A stretch of DNA of 64,000 nt from Parabacteroides sp900760525. Lineage in GTDB: Bacteria > Bacteroidota > Bacteroidia > Bacteroidales > Tannerellaceae. How positions within the stretch are numbered: position 1 is the first letter of the stretch; each line of letters starts with the position of its first letter. Made by a program: the position numbers and the translations under genes. Below the pieces are notes generated by a model. The model saw only the letters and a list, made by a program, of their open reading frames with translations, did not search any database and was not told the DNA's origin. This document shows, piece by piece, positions 42,789 through 51,910 of the stretch. The stretch spans positions 4,030,001-4,094,000 of the forward strand of contig NZ_CP187555.1 in the NCBI RefSeq assembly GCF_049860805.1, read 5' to 3'.

Positions 42789-44594
42789 TTAGTTTAAACC
42801 ATTTAATAATGCTTTTGTTTTGGCTTCTCCGATTACTTCTTTCAGTTCGTCGAAGCTGGCTTCACGTATTCGCTTTACGCTCTTAAAACGACGTAAAAGT
42901 AATACTTTTGTCTTTTCACCGATCCCTTTTATCGCATCTAATTCTGATTTGGTCTGGCTCTTGCTCCGCTTGTCTTTGTGGAAAGCGATGGCGAAACGGT
43001 GCACCTCGTCCTGTATTTGCGTGAAGAATTTGAACATGAAGCTTTGCATCGGCATACCGATTGTCTCGGGAGGGAACCCGAAAAGGAGCTCCGATGTCCG
43101 GTGTTTACCGTCTTTTGCCAGTCCGGCAATCGGGATGTCCAGGTGAAGCTCGTCCTGGATCACTTCACGTACGACTTCCATCTGCCCCTTTCCACCGTCG
43201 GTAATGATCAGATCGGGCAGGGGAGATTCTTCTTCTATGGCGCGCTGGTAACGACGGCGTACGACCTCTTTCATGGAGGCATAGTCATCCGGGCCGACAA
43301 CCGTTTTGATGTTATATTTCCGGTAATCTTTCTTCGATGGTTTCGCCATTTTGAAGACGACACACGCAGCCACCGCGTCGCTCCCTTGTATGTTCGAGTT
43401 GTCGAAACATTCGATATGAGCCGGTAATTTGGGTAGATGAAGCGTGTCCTGTATCTCTTTTAAAAGACGTGTACTGCGTTGTTCCGGATTCAGCTTTTCA
43501 GCCTGTTTCAGTTTGTCGACTTTATACTGCTTTACGTTCATCTCGGATAGTTCCACCAACTTCTTTTTATCCCCACGCTGGGGGACGGTAATCGAGACGT
43601 TTTCCAGTTCTATATCCAACGGAAAAGGAACGATGATTTCGCGTGCCGTACTCTTAAATCGATTTCGCATTTCGATAATGCCTAAGCTGAGCAGGTCTTC
43701 TTTCGATTCGTCCAAACGCTTTTTATATTCGAAAGTATAAGCCTGCACGATCGCACCATTGCCGATATGCATATAATTGATATAAGCCGAATGCTCGTTT
43801 TCGGCGAGCGAGAATACATCTATATTATGGAGCATCGGAGTAACCACCGTCGATTTTGAACGATAATTTTCGATGACTTCGTATTTTTCTTTGATCTTCT
43901 GTGCTTCTTCGAACCGCAATTCCCCGGCCAGCTTCTGCATCTCTTCATACAGATGTTTGCTTATTTGCGAAATATTTCCCCGGAGGATTTCTTTTATTTC
44001 GGAAATGTTTTGCTGGTATTCTTCCAGTGTCTGCAATCCTTCACAAGGGCCTTTACATCGCTTGATATGGTATTCGAGGCAGACTCGGTATCGGCCTTCC
44101 GCGATGGATTCGGGGGTAAGAGGGTATTTGCAGGTGCGCAACGGATACAGCTCTTTCAGCATTTGCAACATGACTTTTGCGGTGTAGATGGAAGGGTAGG
44201 GACCGTAATAGCGCGAACCGTCCCGTACGATGTTCCGGGTTTGGAATACGCGTGGGAAATACTCGTTTTTGACAACGATAGACGGATAGGTCTTGTCGTC
44301 TTTCAGCAGTACATTATACCGGGGACGATATTGCTTGATCAGGTTATTCTCTAAAAGAAGTGCATCCTCTTCCGTATCGACGACAAAATATTTGATGTCG
44401 CGTATCTGCTTCACTAAGACACGCGTCTTATTGCTGTCGTGCTCTTTGTTGAAATAGGAGGAAACGCGACGCTTTAAGTTCTTTGCTTTGCCTACATAGA
44501 TGATCGTTCCCTTCTCGTCAAAGTACTGGTAGCAGCCTGGTGATTCCGGTATGACGGAAAGGATGCTTTTTATATGTTCCTCGGTTGCGCTCAT
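42789..44594 (-). CDS. uvrC: UvrABC excinuclease subunit C
   Basis: 601 residues. N-terminal GIY-YIG nuclease (residues about 12-95, GCYQYFDEKGTIIYVGKAKNLKRRVSSYF), UvrB-binding UVR domain (about 205-240), RNase H-like C-terminal nuclease (ECFDNSNIQGSDAVAACVVF, ITDGGKGQ) and a terminal helix-hairpin-helix pair. It makes both cuts in nucleotide excision repair. First gene of the uvrC, dtd, MazG-like, deoC run. Confidence 0.97.
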   Translation of the reverse strand: MSATEEHIKSILSVIPESPGCYQYFDEKGTIIYVGKAKNLKRRVSSYFNKEHDSNKTRVLVKQIRDIKYFVVDTEEDALLLENNLIKQYRPRYNVLLKDDKTYPSIVVKNEYFPRVFQTRNIVRDGSRYYGPYPSIYTAKVMLQMLKELYPLRTCKYPLTPESIAEGRYRVCLEYHIKRCKGPCEGLQTLEEYQQNISEIKEILRGNISQISKHLYEEMQKLAGELRFEEAQKIKEKYEVIENYRSKSTVVTPMLHNIDVFSLAENEHSAYINYMHIGNGAIVQAYTFEYKKRLDESKEDLLSLGIIEMRNRFKSTAREIIVPFPLDIELENVSITVPQRGDKKKLVELSEMNVKQYKVDKLKQAEKLNPEQRSTRLLKEIQDTLHLPKLPAHIECFDNSNIQGSDAVAACVVFKMAKPSKKDYRKYNIKTVVGPDDYASMKEVVRRRYQRAIEEESPLPDLIITDGGKGQMEVVREVIQDELHLDIPIAGLAKDGKHRTSELLFGFPPETIGMPMQSFMFKFFTQIQDEVHRFAIAFHKDKRSKSQTKSELDAIKGIGEKTKVLLLRRFKSVKRIREASFDELKEVIGEAKTKALLNGLN

Positions 44595-44679
44595 TTTGTT
44601 TTATGAATGTTTCTGTCCTATATTCAGTCTTTTACGCCATTGTTGTTAAAGTAAATGTTTCACGTGGAACATTCCGCCT

Positions 44680-46557
44680 TTAGCGCCCCAGCATCACTAA
44701 GAGGATGTTTATATCGCTTGGCGAAATACCCGGAATACGGCTTGCCTGGGCGATTGTATCCGGGTCTATCCGTGTCAGCTTTTGGCGGGCTTCCGTCGAT
44801 AAGGACTGGATCGAATTGTAGTCGAACTTACCTTTGATGTGGATATTCTCCAAGCGGTTTATCTTGTCGGCGATGATCTGCTCGCGGCGGATGTAACCGC
44901 TATATTTGATTAAGATTTCTGCCGCTTCGATAATTTCTTCTTTTCGCGAGGCAGGAACCTTGTCCAGCTCTGCCCGGAATGCGGGAACTAATCCTGCTAT
45001 ATTCTCCAACGTGATTTGAGGGCGCGGAACCAATTCGATCAGCTTGCAACCGTGCGCAAGCGGGGTAGTGCCCAATGCTTCCAGCCCGCTGTTTATATAT
45101 TGCGGTTTGATGGAGTAGTTTTCTGCGAAAGAAATGATCGCGTCGCGGCTTGCTTTTTTCTCGCTCAGCAGATCATAGCGGTCTTGCTTTGCCAAACCGA
45201 GTTTATACGATTTTTCCGTCAGGCGCATATCGGCATCATCCTGGCGGAGCAGAATACGGTATTCGGCCCGCGAGGTAAACATACGGTAGGGTTCGTCCAC
45301 GCCTTTCGTTACAAGATCGTCGATCAGCACACCGATGTAGGCTTCGTCGCGTCCCAACACGAACGGTTCCCCGCCGTGACAATTGATATGTGCATTAATC
45401 CCCGCCATCAGCCCTTGTCCGCCGGCTTCTTCATATCCGGTTGTCCCGTTGATCTGTCCTGCAAAGAATAGGTTGCGGATTTGTTTTGTTTCCAGATTAT
45501 GATTCAACTGTGTCGGATCGAAGAAATCATATTCAATGGCATATCCCGGCCGATAGATTTGTATATCCCGGAATGCTGGAATCGCTTGCAGGGCACGCAG
45601 CTGGATGTCTAAAGGCAGGGAAGAGGAGAAGCCGTTCAGGTAGTATTCCTGCGTCGTCTCGCCTTCCGGCTCTAAGAAGAGCTGGTGTTGGGGTTTATCT
45701 GCAAAAGTTACGATTTTCGTTTCGATGCTCGGACAGTAACGCGGGCCGATACTCCGGATCTGTCCGTTATATAACGGGGAGTCAGGGAGGCCTTCGCGCA
45801 GGATTGCATGGCAGGCCTCGTTGGTGAAGGTCGTCCAGCAGCTTAGCTGTTTCAAAACGCGGTGCGAAGTGTCCATATATGAAAACTTATGGAAGTCGTT
45901 TTCCCCGGGCTGTTCCGCCATTTCATCGAAGTGTACGCTGCGTGCATCGATACGCACAGGCGTTCCCGTCTTCATCCGTTCGGATTTGATACCCAGCGAA
46001 ACCAATTGTTCGGTCAGTCCGGTTGCTGCCGGTTCGGCTATACGCCCGCCCCTGATTTGTGTCCGCCCGATATGCATAAGCCCGTTCAGGAAAGTCCCGT
46101 TTGTCAGGACTACGCTTTTCGCATGGAACTCGACTCCCATATTCGTCTTTACGCCACATACGGTATTTCCGTCGAGCAATAGTTCGCGTACGGTATCCTG
46201 CCAGATATACAGGTTCGGAAGGTTTTCTAATATTTCCCGCCAGCATTCGATGAAACGGGCGCGGTCGCTTTGGGAGCGCGGGCTCCACATGGCCGGTCCC
46301 TTACTCTGGTTCAGCATACGGAACTGGATGGCTGTCCGGTCCGTCACAATTCCCATATAACCGCCTAATGCGTCGATTTCACGGACAATCTGGCCTTTGG
46401 CTATGCCTCCGACAGCCGGATTGCAACTCATTTGCGCAATCTTGTTCATGTCCATTGTAATGAGAAGAGTCTTCGAACCCATATTGGCGGCAGCCGCTGC
46501 GGCTTCACAGCCTGCATGACCGGCACCTACCACGATCACATCGTAATTGAAAGTCAT
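44680..46557 (-). CDS. mnmG: tRNA uridine-5-carboxymethylaminomethyl modification enzyme
   Basis: 625 residues from ATG 46557 (MTFNYDVIVVGAGHAGCEAA, the FAD-binding GxGxxG); the extended frame to 46680 enters the promoter region. Conserved MSCNPAVGGIAKGQIVREIDALGG and GLMAGINAH are present. With MnmE it modifies the wobble uridine of several tRNAs. A -7 box TATCTTTG lies 27 bp upstream. Confidence 0.97.
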   Translation of the reverse strand: MTFNYDVIVVGAGHAGCEAAAAAANMGSKTLLITMDMNKIAQMSCNPAVGGIAKGQIVREIDALGGYMGIVTDRTAIQFRMLNQSKGPAMWSPRSQSDRARFIECWREILENLPNLYIWQDTVRELLLDGNTVCGVKTNMGVEFHAKSVVLTNGTFLNGLMHIGRTQIRGGRIAEPAATGLTEQLVSLGIKSERMKTGTPVRIDARSVHFDEMAEQPGENDFHKFSYMDTSHRVLKQLSCWTTFTNEACHAILREGLPDSPLYNGQIRSIGPRYCPSIETKIVTFADKPQHQLFLEPEGETTQEYYLNGFSSSLPLDIQLRALQAIPAFRDIQIYRPGYAIEYDFFDPTQLNHNLETKQIRNLFFAGQINGTTGYEEAGGQGLMAGINAHINCHGGEPFVLGRDEAYIGVLIDDLVTKGVDEPYRMFTSRAEYRILLRQDDADMRLTEKSYKLGLAKQDRYDLLSEKKASRDAIISFAENYSIKPQYINSGLEALGTTPLAHGCKLIELVPRPQITLENIAGLVPAFRAELDKVPASRKEEIIEAAEILIKYSGYIRREQIIADKINRLENIHIKGKFDYNSIQSLSTEARQKLTRIDPDTIAQASRIPGISPSDINILLVMLGR

Positions 46558-46583
46558 TGTCCTAATTGTCTTTGTTTCTTTTG

Positions 46584-46591
46584 CAAAGATA
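46584..46591 (-). promoter_or_regulatory. -7 box of mnmG
   Basis: Minus-strand TATCTTTG, a perfect TAnnTTTG match, 27 bp before the chosen mnmG start, which supports that start over the upstream one. Confidence 0.5.
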
Positions 46592-46735
46592 GTCATACTC
46601 GGCCTTTTAGTTATCATCCCAAAGAATATTTTGCTTATGCTTTGTTTCGTTAAGGTTCTGCAAAAGGTATTGGCTGGCATGCAGCGTTCTAACAGCCATG
46701 AACATCTTACTTATTATAATTCTAAAAGAAATGTT

Positions 46736-47395
46736 ATGAAAAAATATGTGCTTTTGTTGGGACTGCTGATACAAGCTGTGTCTGCCTTGGCCCAGGAGGC
46801 ATCGACCGGAAAGTCGGTGTTTTCCGTTTATGCAGGGCCTTCCTGGTATTTGGGGAGAATGATCGGGATCACTAACAACTCCGGCTCCTATCGTAGTGAT
46901 TTGCGGAATGGAGTCACCTGGGATGCCAGCTATTATTTTTTAGGGGATAAATATATCTTCAATTCGTTTAAGTTCGCTCCCGGACTTCTCTACCAGGGTG
47001 GGCAGTACAAAAATGCTTATGATGAAAGTTCCGACAAGATCCTGATGCACTATATTGCGCCTCAGATTGCCTTGTTCATGGTGAAGCAGAAATATAATCT
47101 GTCCTTATCGACCGGTTTGGGATATCAGCATTATAAAGATAAAAGCATCGTGTACGGTAAGCCACGGGATGTGTCTATGAACAAGCTGGCATATAATCTC
47201 TCGGCAGGGGGCGAGTATCTTCTCTCGTCGCTTGTGGGAATTTCTGCAAAAGTGAATTGGATCGTCACCTCCTCCGAGAGCTATTCGGTCAAATATCACG
47301 GTCGGAAATGGCAAGTCGAATCTCCTGAGTTGAATGGTGGCGGGGGCTGCTTCTCCCAATTATCGTTGTTGTTCGGTATAAATTTACATTTTTAA
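46736..47395 (+). CDS. Outer-membrane beta-barrel protein
   Basis: 219 residues from ATG 46736 (the frame is open further upstream but crosses the mnmG promoter). Signal peptide ends SALAQEA. Alternating amphipathic strands (KSVFSVYAGPSWYLG, NLSLSTGLGYQHYKD, CFSQLSLLFGINLHF) predict a small outer-membrane barrel. Unknown function. It probably shares a transcript with the lipoprotein gene 12 bp downstream. Confidence 0.75.
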   Translation: MKKYVLLLGLLIQAVSALAQEASTGKSVFSVYAGPSWYLGRMIGITNNSGSYRSDLRNGVTWDASYYFLGDKYIFNSFKFAPGLLYQGGQYKNAYDESSDKILMHYIAPQIALFMVKQKYNLSLSTGLGYQHYKDKSIVYGKPRDVSMNKLAYNLSAGGEYLLSSLVGISAKVNWIVTSSESYSVKYHGRKWQVESPELNGGGGCFSQLSLLFGINLHF

Positions 47396-47407
47396 TCAGA
47401 TACGATT

Positions 47408-47830
47408 ATGAGACATATATTATTTATCTGTTTGTTGTTGTTTTGTATGGCCTGTGAAGAGAATAAGTCGATCGATCCGACGATTATGCCCGAGGCGACC
47501 GAGACCGGGGCGAATACATTCGGTTGCCTGGTAGATGGCTGGGTGTATGCAAGCGGCCGGTGGGGCCTGCCCAATGCGGAATATATGGTGCTGGAAGACA
47601 GTACCGGCATGACGGTTTCGGCACAAGTCGATTTCGGCACGTATCTCCGTTTTACAATTGCCAATCCTAAACAAGGGAAGACGCTCCCTTATAAGGATGC
47701 CTCTTTTGATAATCAAAAGATAGAAGATGGAAAGGTCTATATATCCCGTATGTCTGACGGTGTGTTCAGTGGTACTTTCGAAGGAGGACGCGTTACGAAA
47801 GGCCGTTTCGACCTGAAATATAAAGAATGA
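47408..47830 (+). CDS. Small lipoprotein of unknown function
   Basis: 140 residues. Signal peptide with lipobox CMAC (near residue 16), then a beta-rich domain (TFGCLVDGWVYASGRWG, YLRFTIANPKQGKTLPY, GVFSGTFEGGRVTKGRFDLKY) that resembles the small immunoglobulin-like DUF6252-type fold of Bacteroidetes lipoproteins; the family assignment is tentative. Follows the barrel gene by 12 bp. Confidence 0.7.
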   Translation: MRHILFICLLLFCMACEENKSIDPTIMPEATETGANTFGCLVDGWVYASGRWGLPNAEYMVLEDSTGMTVSAQVDFGTYLRFTIANPKQGKTLPYKDASFDNQKIEDGKVYISRMSDGVFSGTFEGGRVTKGRFDLKYKE

Positions 47831-47851
47831 ATGACCTTCCGGCAGTTGAAT

Positions 47852-48607
47852 TTATAATTGCCTTAAAACTTCCATCACATAATTCCGCCGTTGGCGGGAA
47901 ATGCTAACCGACGCTCCATCTTTCATACGTATATATCCCCCGTCGCTTTTGATGAAACTTTTGATTTCATCCAGGTTGACCAAGTGGGATTGGTGGACGC
48001 GGAGGAAGTTGTAAGGCGTCAATAACTCATCAAACTCCTTGAGTGTTTTCGATACGATCAGCTTTTCCCCCGACTTCAGGTGGAAGGTCGTGTAGTTGCT
48101 TTCCGACTCGCAACGGATGATGGAACCGATCTCCACAAATTCTATTTTATCGGCGACCGACAGGGCTATTTTCTTTTGTTTGTCCAAAGCCTGTGTGTTC
48201 TGCAGGAGGTTTTGCATCCGTTTGTTTTCCTGTTTCCGGAGGACGACCTGGACTGCTTTGTCTACGGCATGCGTCAGTTCTTCCGGGTCGATCGGCTTCA
48301 ACAAATAGTCGAGCGCACTGAAGCGGATGGCCTGGATCGCATAGTTGTCGTAAGCGGTCACGAAGATCACCTCGAAAGGAATCTCCGGAAGACTTCTCAG
48401 GAGGGAGAAACCGGTATCGTCACCCAGCCGGATATCCAAAAAAAGGATATCCGGTTTAGCTTCGGGCAGGACGGTACGGGCTTCGGTGACGGAGCTGCAA
48501 ATGGCCGATATCCTGATTTGCGGGCAATAGCGCCCGATCATGCGGAGCAGGTTCTCCCGGTTCCCCTGCTCGTCATCTACAATTGCTGCGGTTATTTTTG
48601 TGTCCAT
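47852..48607 (-). CDS. LytTR-type response regulator
   Basis: 251 residues from ATG 48607. Receiver domain at about 1-120 (VDDEQGN, phospho-acceptor in DILFLDIRLGDDTGF, K in YLLKPID), LytTR DNA-binding domain at about 150-250 (FVEIGSIIRCESESNYTTFHLKSGEK, FLRVHQSHLVNLDEIKSF). It pairs with the histidine kinase encoded 8 bp upstream. Confidence 0.96.
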   Translation of the reverse strand: MDTKITAAIVDDEQGNRENLLRMIGRYCPQIRISAICSSVTEARTVLPEAKPDILFLDIRLGDDTGFSLLRSLPEIPFEVIFVTAYDNYAIQAIRFSALDYLLKPIDPEELTHAVDKAVQVVLRKQENKRMQNLLQNTQALDKQKKIALSVADKIEFVEIGSIIRCESESNYTTFHLKSGEKLIVSKTLKEFDELLTPYNFLRVHQSHLVNLDEIKSFIKSDGGYIRMKDGASVSISRQRRNYVMEVLRQL

Positions 48608-48615
48608 ATTTTGTC

Positions 48616-51237
48616 TTATAAAGGAATGGATAGCCGGACATGGCAACCGGAAACAGATTCTTTCTCCTGCCTGTTTTCGATCGTTATGTCGATTTCCGTG
48701 TTGTACAAATCCTTCAGTATTTCGAACTCGTTGCTGATGGCACGGATACCGAAACCTCCTTCCGCATTAGCTTTCATTCCGGGGCCGTCGTCGATGATGT
48801 CGATCACCAACAACTGGTTTTGCAAAGATAATCGAATTATGATTTCTCCCGTACCGCGCGGAGCGATTCCGTGTTTAACGGCGTTTTCGACGAAAGGTTG
48901 TATCAGCATCCCCGGAATCTCGATTGCATCCGGTTCGATATTTTTGTCTACTGTCAGCGAGTAGGAGAAGGGGAAACGGAGCTGTTCGAGCTTCAGGTAG
49001 AGCTGCAGCTGTTCGATCTCGTCGGAGAGGGGAACCAGCTTCTTTTCGGAAGTCGCCAGGACTTTCCGCAACAGGCGTGAGAAATCGATCAAATATTCGT
49101 TCGCCTCCTGATTGGCCGAGCGATTGATCAGGTTCTGGATCGAACTGAGCGCATTAAAAATGAAATGCGGGTTCATCTGTGAACGGATCGCGCGGAGCTC
49201 GAGTTCACGGATACGGCGGCGGTTCCGTTCCTTCTTTTGCTTCCCTTTCATCCGGAAATAGTAAACGATACCGATGATTGCCGCGACTAATAGCGTACCC
49301 AAGACTCCTTCTTTGAAGCCTTTTAGAAAGTCGTTGAAAGATTCGTCTTCCCGGTTCAGGTCGTTTTGAATGATTGCTAAGGCGGGTTTGGAATCAAACC
49401 TCCAACCCGTAAATTGCCGATAGAGGATGGTTCCGTCTTCACGCATCAGGATAGTCACTGCACCGAGTCCCTTACGCCTTAATTCCTCTATTTGCAGATC
49501 GGAAATCGCTTTAAAGGGCTTTACCCGTTCGGTATTGTTAGATTGGAATTTTGAATATAACTCGAGTTGAACGATGGAGACAAGCCCTTCCGATTCAAGA
49601 CATTTTTTGAAATCAAGTGCATTTTGAAGGTTTGGCGCAGGAAGACCTTGTTCTCTTGATAAAAACAGCAGGATGTATTTCCGGTCGCTTCCTTTCACCA
49701 GATGCAAGCTATCGGCTATCATAAGGCCACTTTCCCTGATATTTTTTCCAGTTTCGAAGGGTAATAGTTTATCGTATGTTCTTTTTAGCAGATTTGTCAG
49801 ACTGGTATCCGGACAGGAGCGGATAAAATCGTTATAATCTCCTTCTATTTCGGATAGCGTGTTGGTGTGCATCAACTGTTGTAGAGTTGATCCCGTTGCC
49901 ATATATTTAGGAAAACCCGAAAAGAGTTGTTTATTTATGATGTATTCTTCCTGTGGGGATAGTTTTCCCTGCTTGTTCAAGCACAGGTTGTCGGATTTGA
50001 ATTCTTGTTTTTTATAGTTTGAATATGTGTATAGGAAATAATAGTAAGTTGCGGCATCAGGCTTTTGCAAGCTGTATGCATGGTCGATAAGCGGATTGAC
50101 CGATGCGAAATAAGGAGCTTGCCAGTCGAGTAAACCGCTGTTTTGCCAGGCTTCTTTGTCGGTGGCTCTTATATAGAACTGAAGGACAGACATCCCTTCA
50201 AAATATCTTTCCGAACGTTCGAATACCTTTCGCCAGTATGGATTCAAATTCTTGAAATCCTTCTCTAATGCAATTTGAAAAAGAGAATCCCGGGTTTGAA
50301 ATGCTTTTTTAATTTGGTCCGGAGCAATGGGATCCAAACTACGCATCTCAGGGTCATTTATGTCTGCGAATCGCCGAAAACTGTATTGAATATTGTTTTG
50401 CTCGCTTCCCCGTCCCTGATAGCGTCTTTTATGTGTCGTGGCAAATAATTCTTTGTCTTGCGTAATGGAGTCCCCCGGAGTAAGCAGGAGCGTCACCCGT
50501 TCGCCCACTTTGTATTCTGTCGGGTAGGGGATGAATATCTTTTTATGGACGGTCGAATCTTTGGACAGATCAAAATCAACGTAACTACAGGTAAATTCCG
50601 TATTCGGAGGAAGTGCGAACGAAGCGTCGATGACCCGCGTGTTTTGTGCCAGCCGGGGCATTCCGTCTTTGTGCCAGCCGGTCAGGATATCCTGTGCCGC
50701 TGGTGTAAGCAGTTTATCCAGGGGTAACGAATCCCGGACAATTGTTTCCGGATAGGCAGATAGCCTTGCCTGTCTTACTCCGAAAGGAACATAGTTTTTC
50801 GAGTAAGAAAAGGTAGTTTCTTGCCTGTCTGAAGTATGTGCTTTCCGGCTGTCCCGATCGTATGTGACGCGCAGGATCCGTTTGCCGACCATCTCCTGAT
50901 CGAACGTAAAATCCTGCTGATAGCGGCTGTCAAAATAGTAGAAACCGGGTTTCCCGGTATCGTTCCGACATTCGTACAGATTCTTGAGTGCATAATCGAT
51001 GGTGAGGGTACGGGCATCTATGTCCGTTACGGTCGCCTTGAAGATGATTCTTCGGATATTTTCCGCCCGCCAGGGGACTTCTTCTTCGATGCCCGGAGCA
51101 ACGTAGGGATAGTAGTGGACGGACTCGATTTCCATCCAGTCGCCCTCTTTCAGCGAGTCGGGGGTATAGGGAACGAACGTTTCAGCCGAACCGCTGTTTA
51201 CCAGAAAAACGAGGAGCAATAGGAGTATTGTTTTCAT
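48616..51237 (-). CDS. Sensor histidine kinase of LytS/YehU type with large extracytoplasmic domain
   Basis: 873 residues. Signal peptide, then about 620 residues outside the membrane, a transmembrane helix near 647-664 (GTLLVAAIIGIVYYF), a His_kinase domain (RSQMNPHFIFNALSSIQNLI, with the phospho-histidine) and a HATPase domain (VENAVKHGIAP, DDGPGM, GFGIRA). In the outside part, residues about 525-635 (KYILLFLSREQGLPAPNLQNALDF and AVTILMREDGTILYRQFTG) look like a thioredoxin-like fold without a CxxC pair, an unusual sensor. The target genes are unknown. Confidence 0.92.
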   Translation of the reverse strand: MKTILLLLLVFLVNSGSAETFVPYTPDSLKEGDWMEIESVHYYPYVAPGIEEEVPWRAENIRRIIFKATVTDIDARTLTIDYALKNLYECRNDTGKPGFYYFDSRYQQDFTFDQEMVGKRILRVTYDRDSRKAHTSDRQETTFSYSKNYVPFGVRQARLSAYPETIVRDSLPLDKLLTPAAQDILTGWHKDGMPRLAQNTRVIDASFALPPNTEFTCSYVDFDLSKDSTVHKKIFIPYPTEYKVGERVTLLLTPGDSITQDKELFATTHKRRYQGRGSEQNNIQYSFRRFADINDPEMRSLDPIAPDQIKKAFQTRDSLFQIALEKDFKNLNPYWRKVFERSERYFEGMSVLQFYIRATDKEAWQNSGLLDWQAPYFASVNPLIDHAYSLQKPDAATYYYFLYTYSNYKKQEFKSDNLCLNKQGKLSPQEEYIINKQLFSGFPKYMATGSTLQQLMHTNTLSEIEGDYNDFIRSCPDTSLTNLLKRTYDKLLPFETGKNIRESGLMIADSLHLVKGSDRKYILLFLSREQGLPAPNLQNALDFKKCLESEGLVSIVQLELYSKFQSNNTERVKPFKAISDLQIEELRRKGLGAVTILMREDGTILYRQFTGWRFDSKPALAIIQNDLNREDESFNDFLKGFKEGVLGTLLVAAIIGIVYYFRMKGKQKKERNRRRIRELELRAIRSQMNPHFIFNALSSIQNLINRSANQEANEYLIDFSRLLRKVLATSEKKLVPLSDEIEQLQLYLKLEQLRFPFSYSLTVDKNIEPDAIEIPGMLIQPFVENAVKHGIAPRGTGEIIIRLSLQNQLLVIDIIDDGPGMKANAEGGFGIRAISNEFEILKDLYNTEIDITIENRQEKESVSGCHVRLSIPL

Positions 51238-51354
51238 ACCTGTAAAAATAAGATGAATAATTTAATTACCCTTCAAATATATCCCATAAAGACCGCTTAT
51301 TGTTGGCAAAATGAGCGAATGGCCGGTTTGGACGAGTATAGGGATAAAAACTTG

Positions 51355-51385
51355 TTGCATATTGTTGATTTTATTTCTAATTTTG
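51355..51385 (+). promoter_or_regulatory. Promoter of the MNT-domain gene
   Basis: TTG at 51355-51357, 20 bp, then TAATTTTG at 51378-51385. Spacing and box match the Bacteroidetes consensus; the ATG lies 16 bp further on. Confidence 0.6.
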
Positions 51386-51401
51386 TAGAAAGGATGGAAT
51401 T

Positions 51402-51695
51402 ATGAAAACTGTAGCAGAATACAAAGAAATACTATCCCAGTTCAAGAAAGAATTTGGTCCTCAATTCGGGATTAAAGAATTGGGAATATTCGGTTCTGTT
51501 GCTAGAAGAGAACAGACCGAGAATAGTGACCTCGATCTATTCGTCTTACTTGAAAAGGTCGAACCTTTTATCATTTTTGATCTGAAAGAGCTATTGGAAT
51601 CTTTGTGCAAATGCAAGGTCGATCTGGTTCGATTGCGCGACTCTTTGCGCCCGGCATTAAAAAGAAATATTTTAAAAGATGGGATTTATGTCTGA
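51402..51695 (+). CDS. MNT-type nucleotidyltransferase (MntA-like antitoxin)
   Basis: 97 residues with the minimal nucleotidyltransferase motif GSVARREQTENSDLDLFV (residues 30-47; GSxARxExxxxSDxDL). In HepT/MntA modules this protein inactivates the HEPN RNase by adding AMP. Length is normal. The partner gene immediately after it is only a stump, so the module is unlikely to work as a toxin-antitoxin pair. Confidence 0.88.
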   Translation: MKTVAEYKEILSQFKKEFGPQFGIKELGIFGSVARREQTENSDLDLFVLLEKVEPFIIFDLKELLESLCKCKVDLVRLRDSLRPALKRNILKDGIYV

Positions 51696-51697
51696 TA

Positions 51698-51865
51698 ATG
51701 GGAAGATATCCTGAAATACCTTGGCGCAAGATTGTAGCTCTTCGAAATATTATATCGTATGAATATGCTAATATCGATGAAGAAATTATATTTGCTATTG
51801 TTAAACAAAGTTTGCCTCCCTTGAAATTAGCGGTATTGAAAATAATTAATGTGCTTCGATCCTGA
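51698..51865 (+). pseudogene. Truncated HepT (HEPN toxin) C-terminal remnant
   Basis: 55 residues beginning MGRYPEIPWRKIVALRNIIS. The run PEIPWRxIxxxRN is the hallmark of HepT-type HEPN proteins, but about 50-60 N-terminal residues are missing, and the catalytic R-x4-H is changed (RNIISYEY has Tyr where His is expected). It starts 2 bp after the MNT gene, so the deletion joined the two genes. Expression is possible but RNase activity is not expected. Confidence 0.7.
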
Positions 51866-51910
51866 TGCAGGATTATATCTGGAACCTCCCTCTCTCAATA
51901 AAGATGTGTT

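Noticed and set aside
44595..44679. Expected apt (adenine phosphoribosyltransferase) between mnmG and uvrC
   Set aside because: From memory some Bacteroides genomes have apt in this place. It is not here, but gene order varies and I cannot verify that it is a loss.
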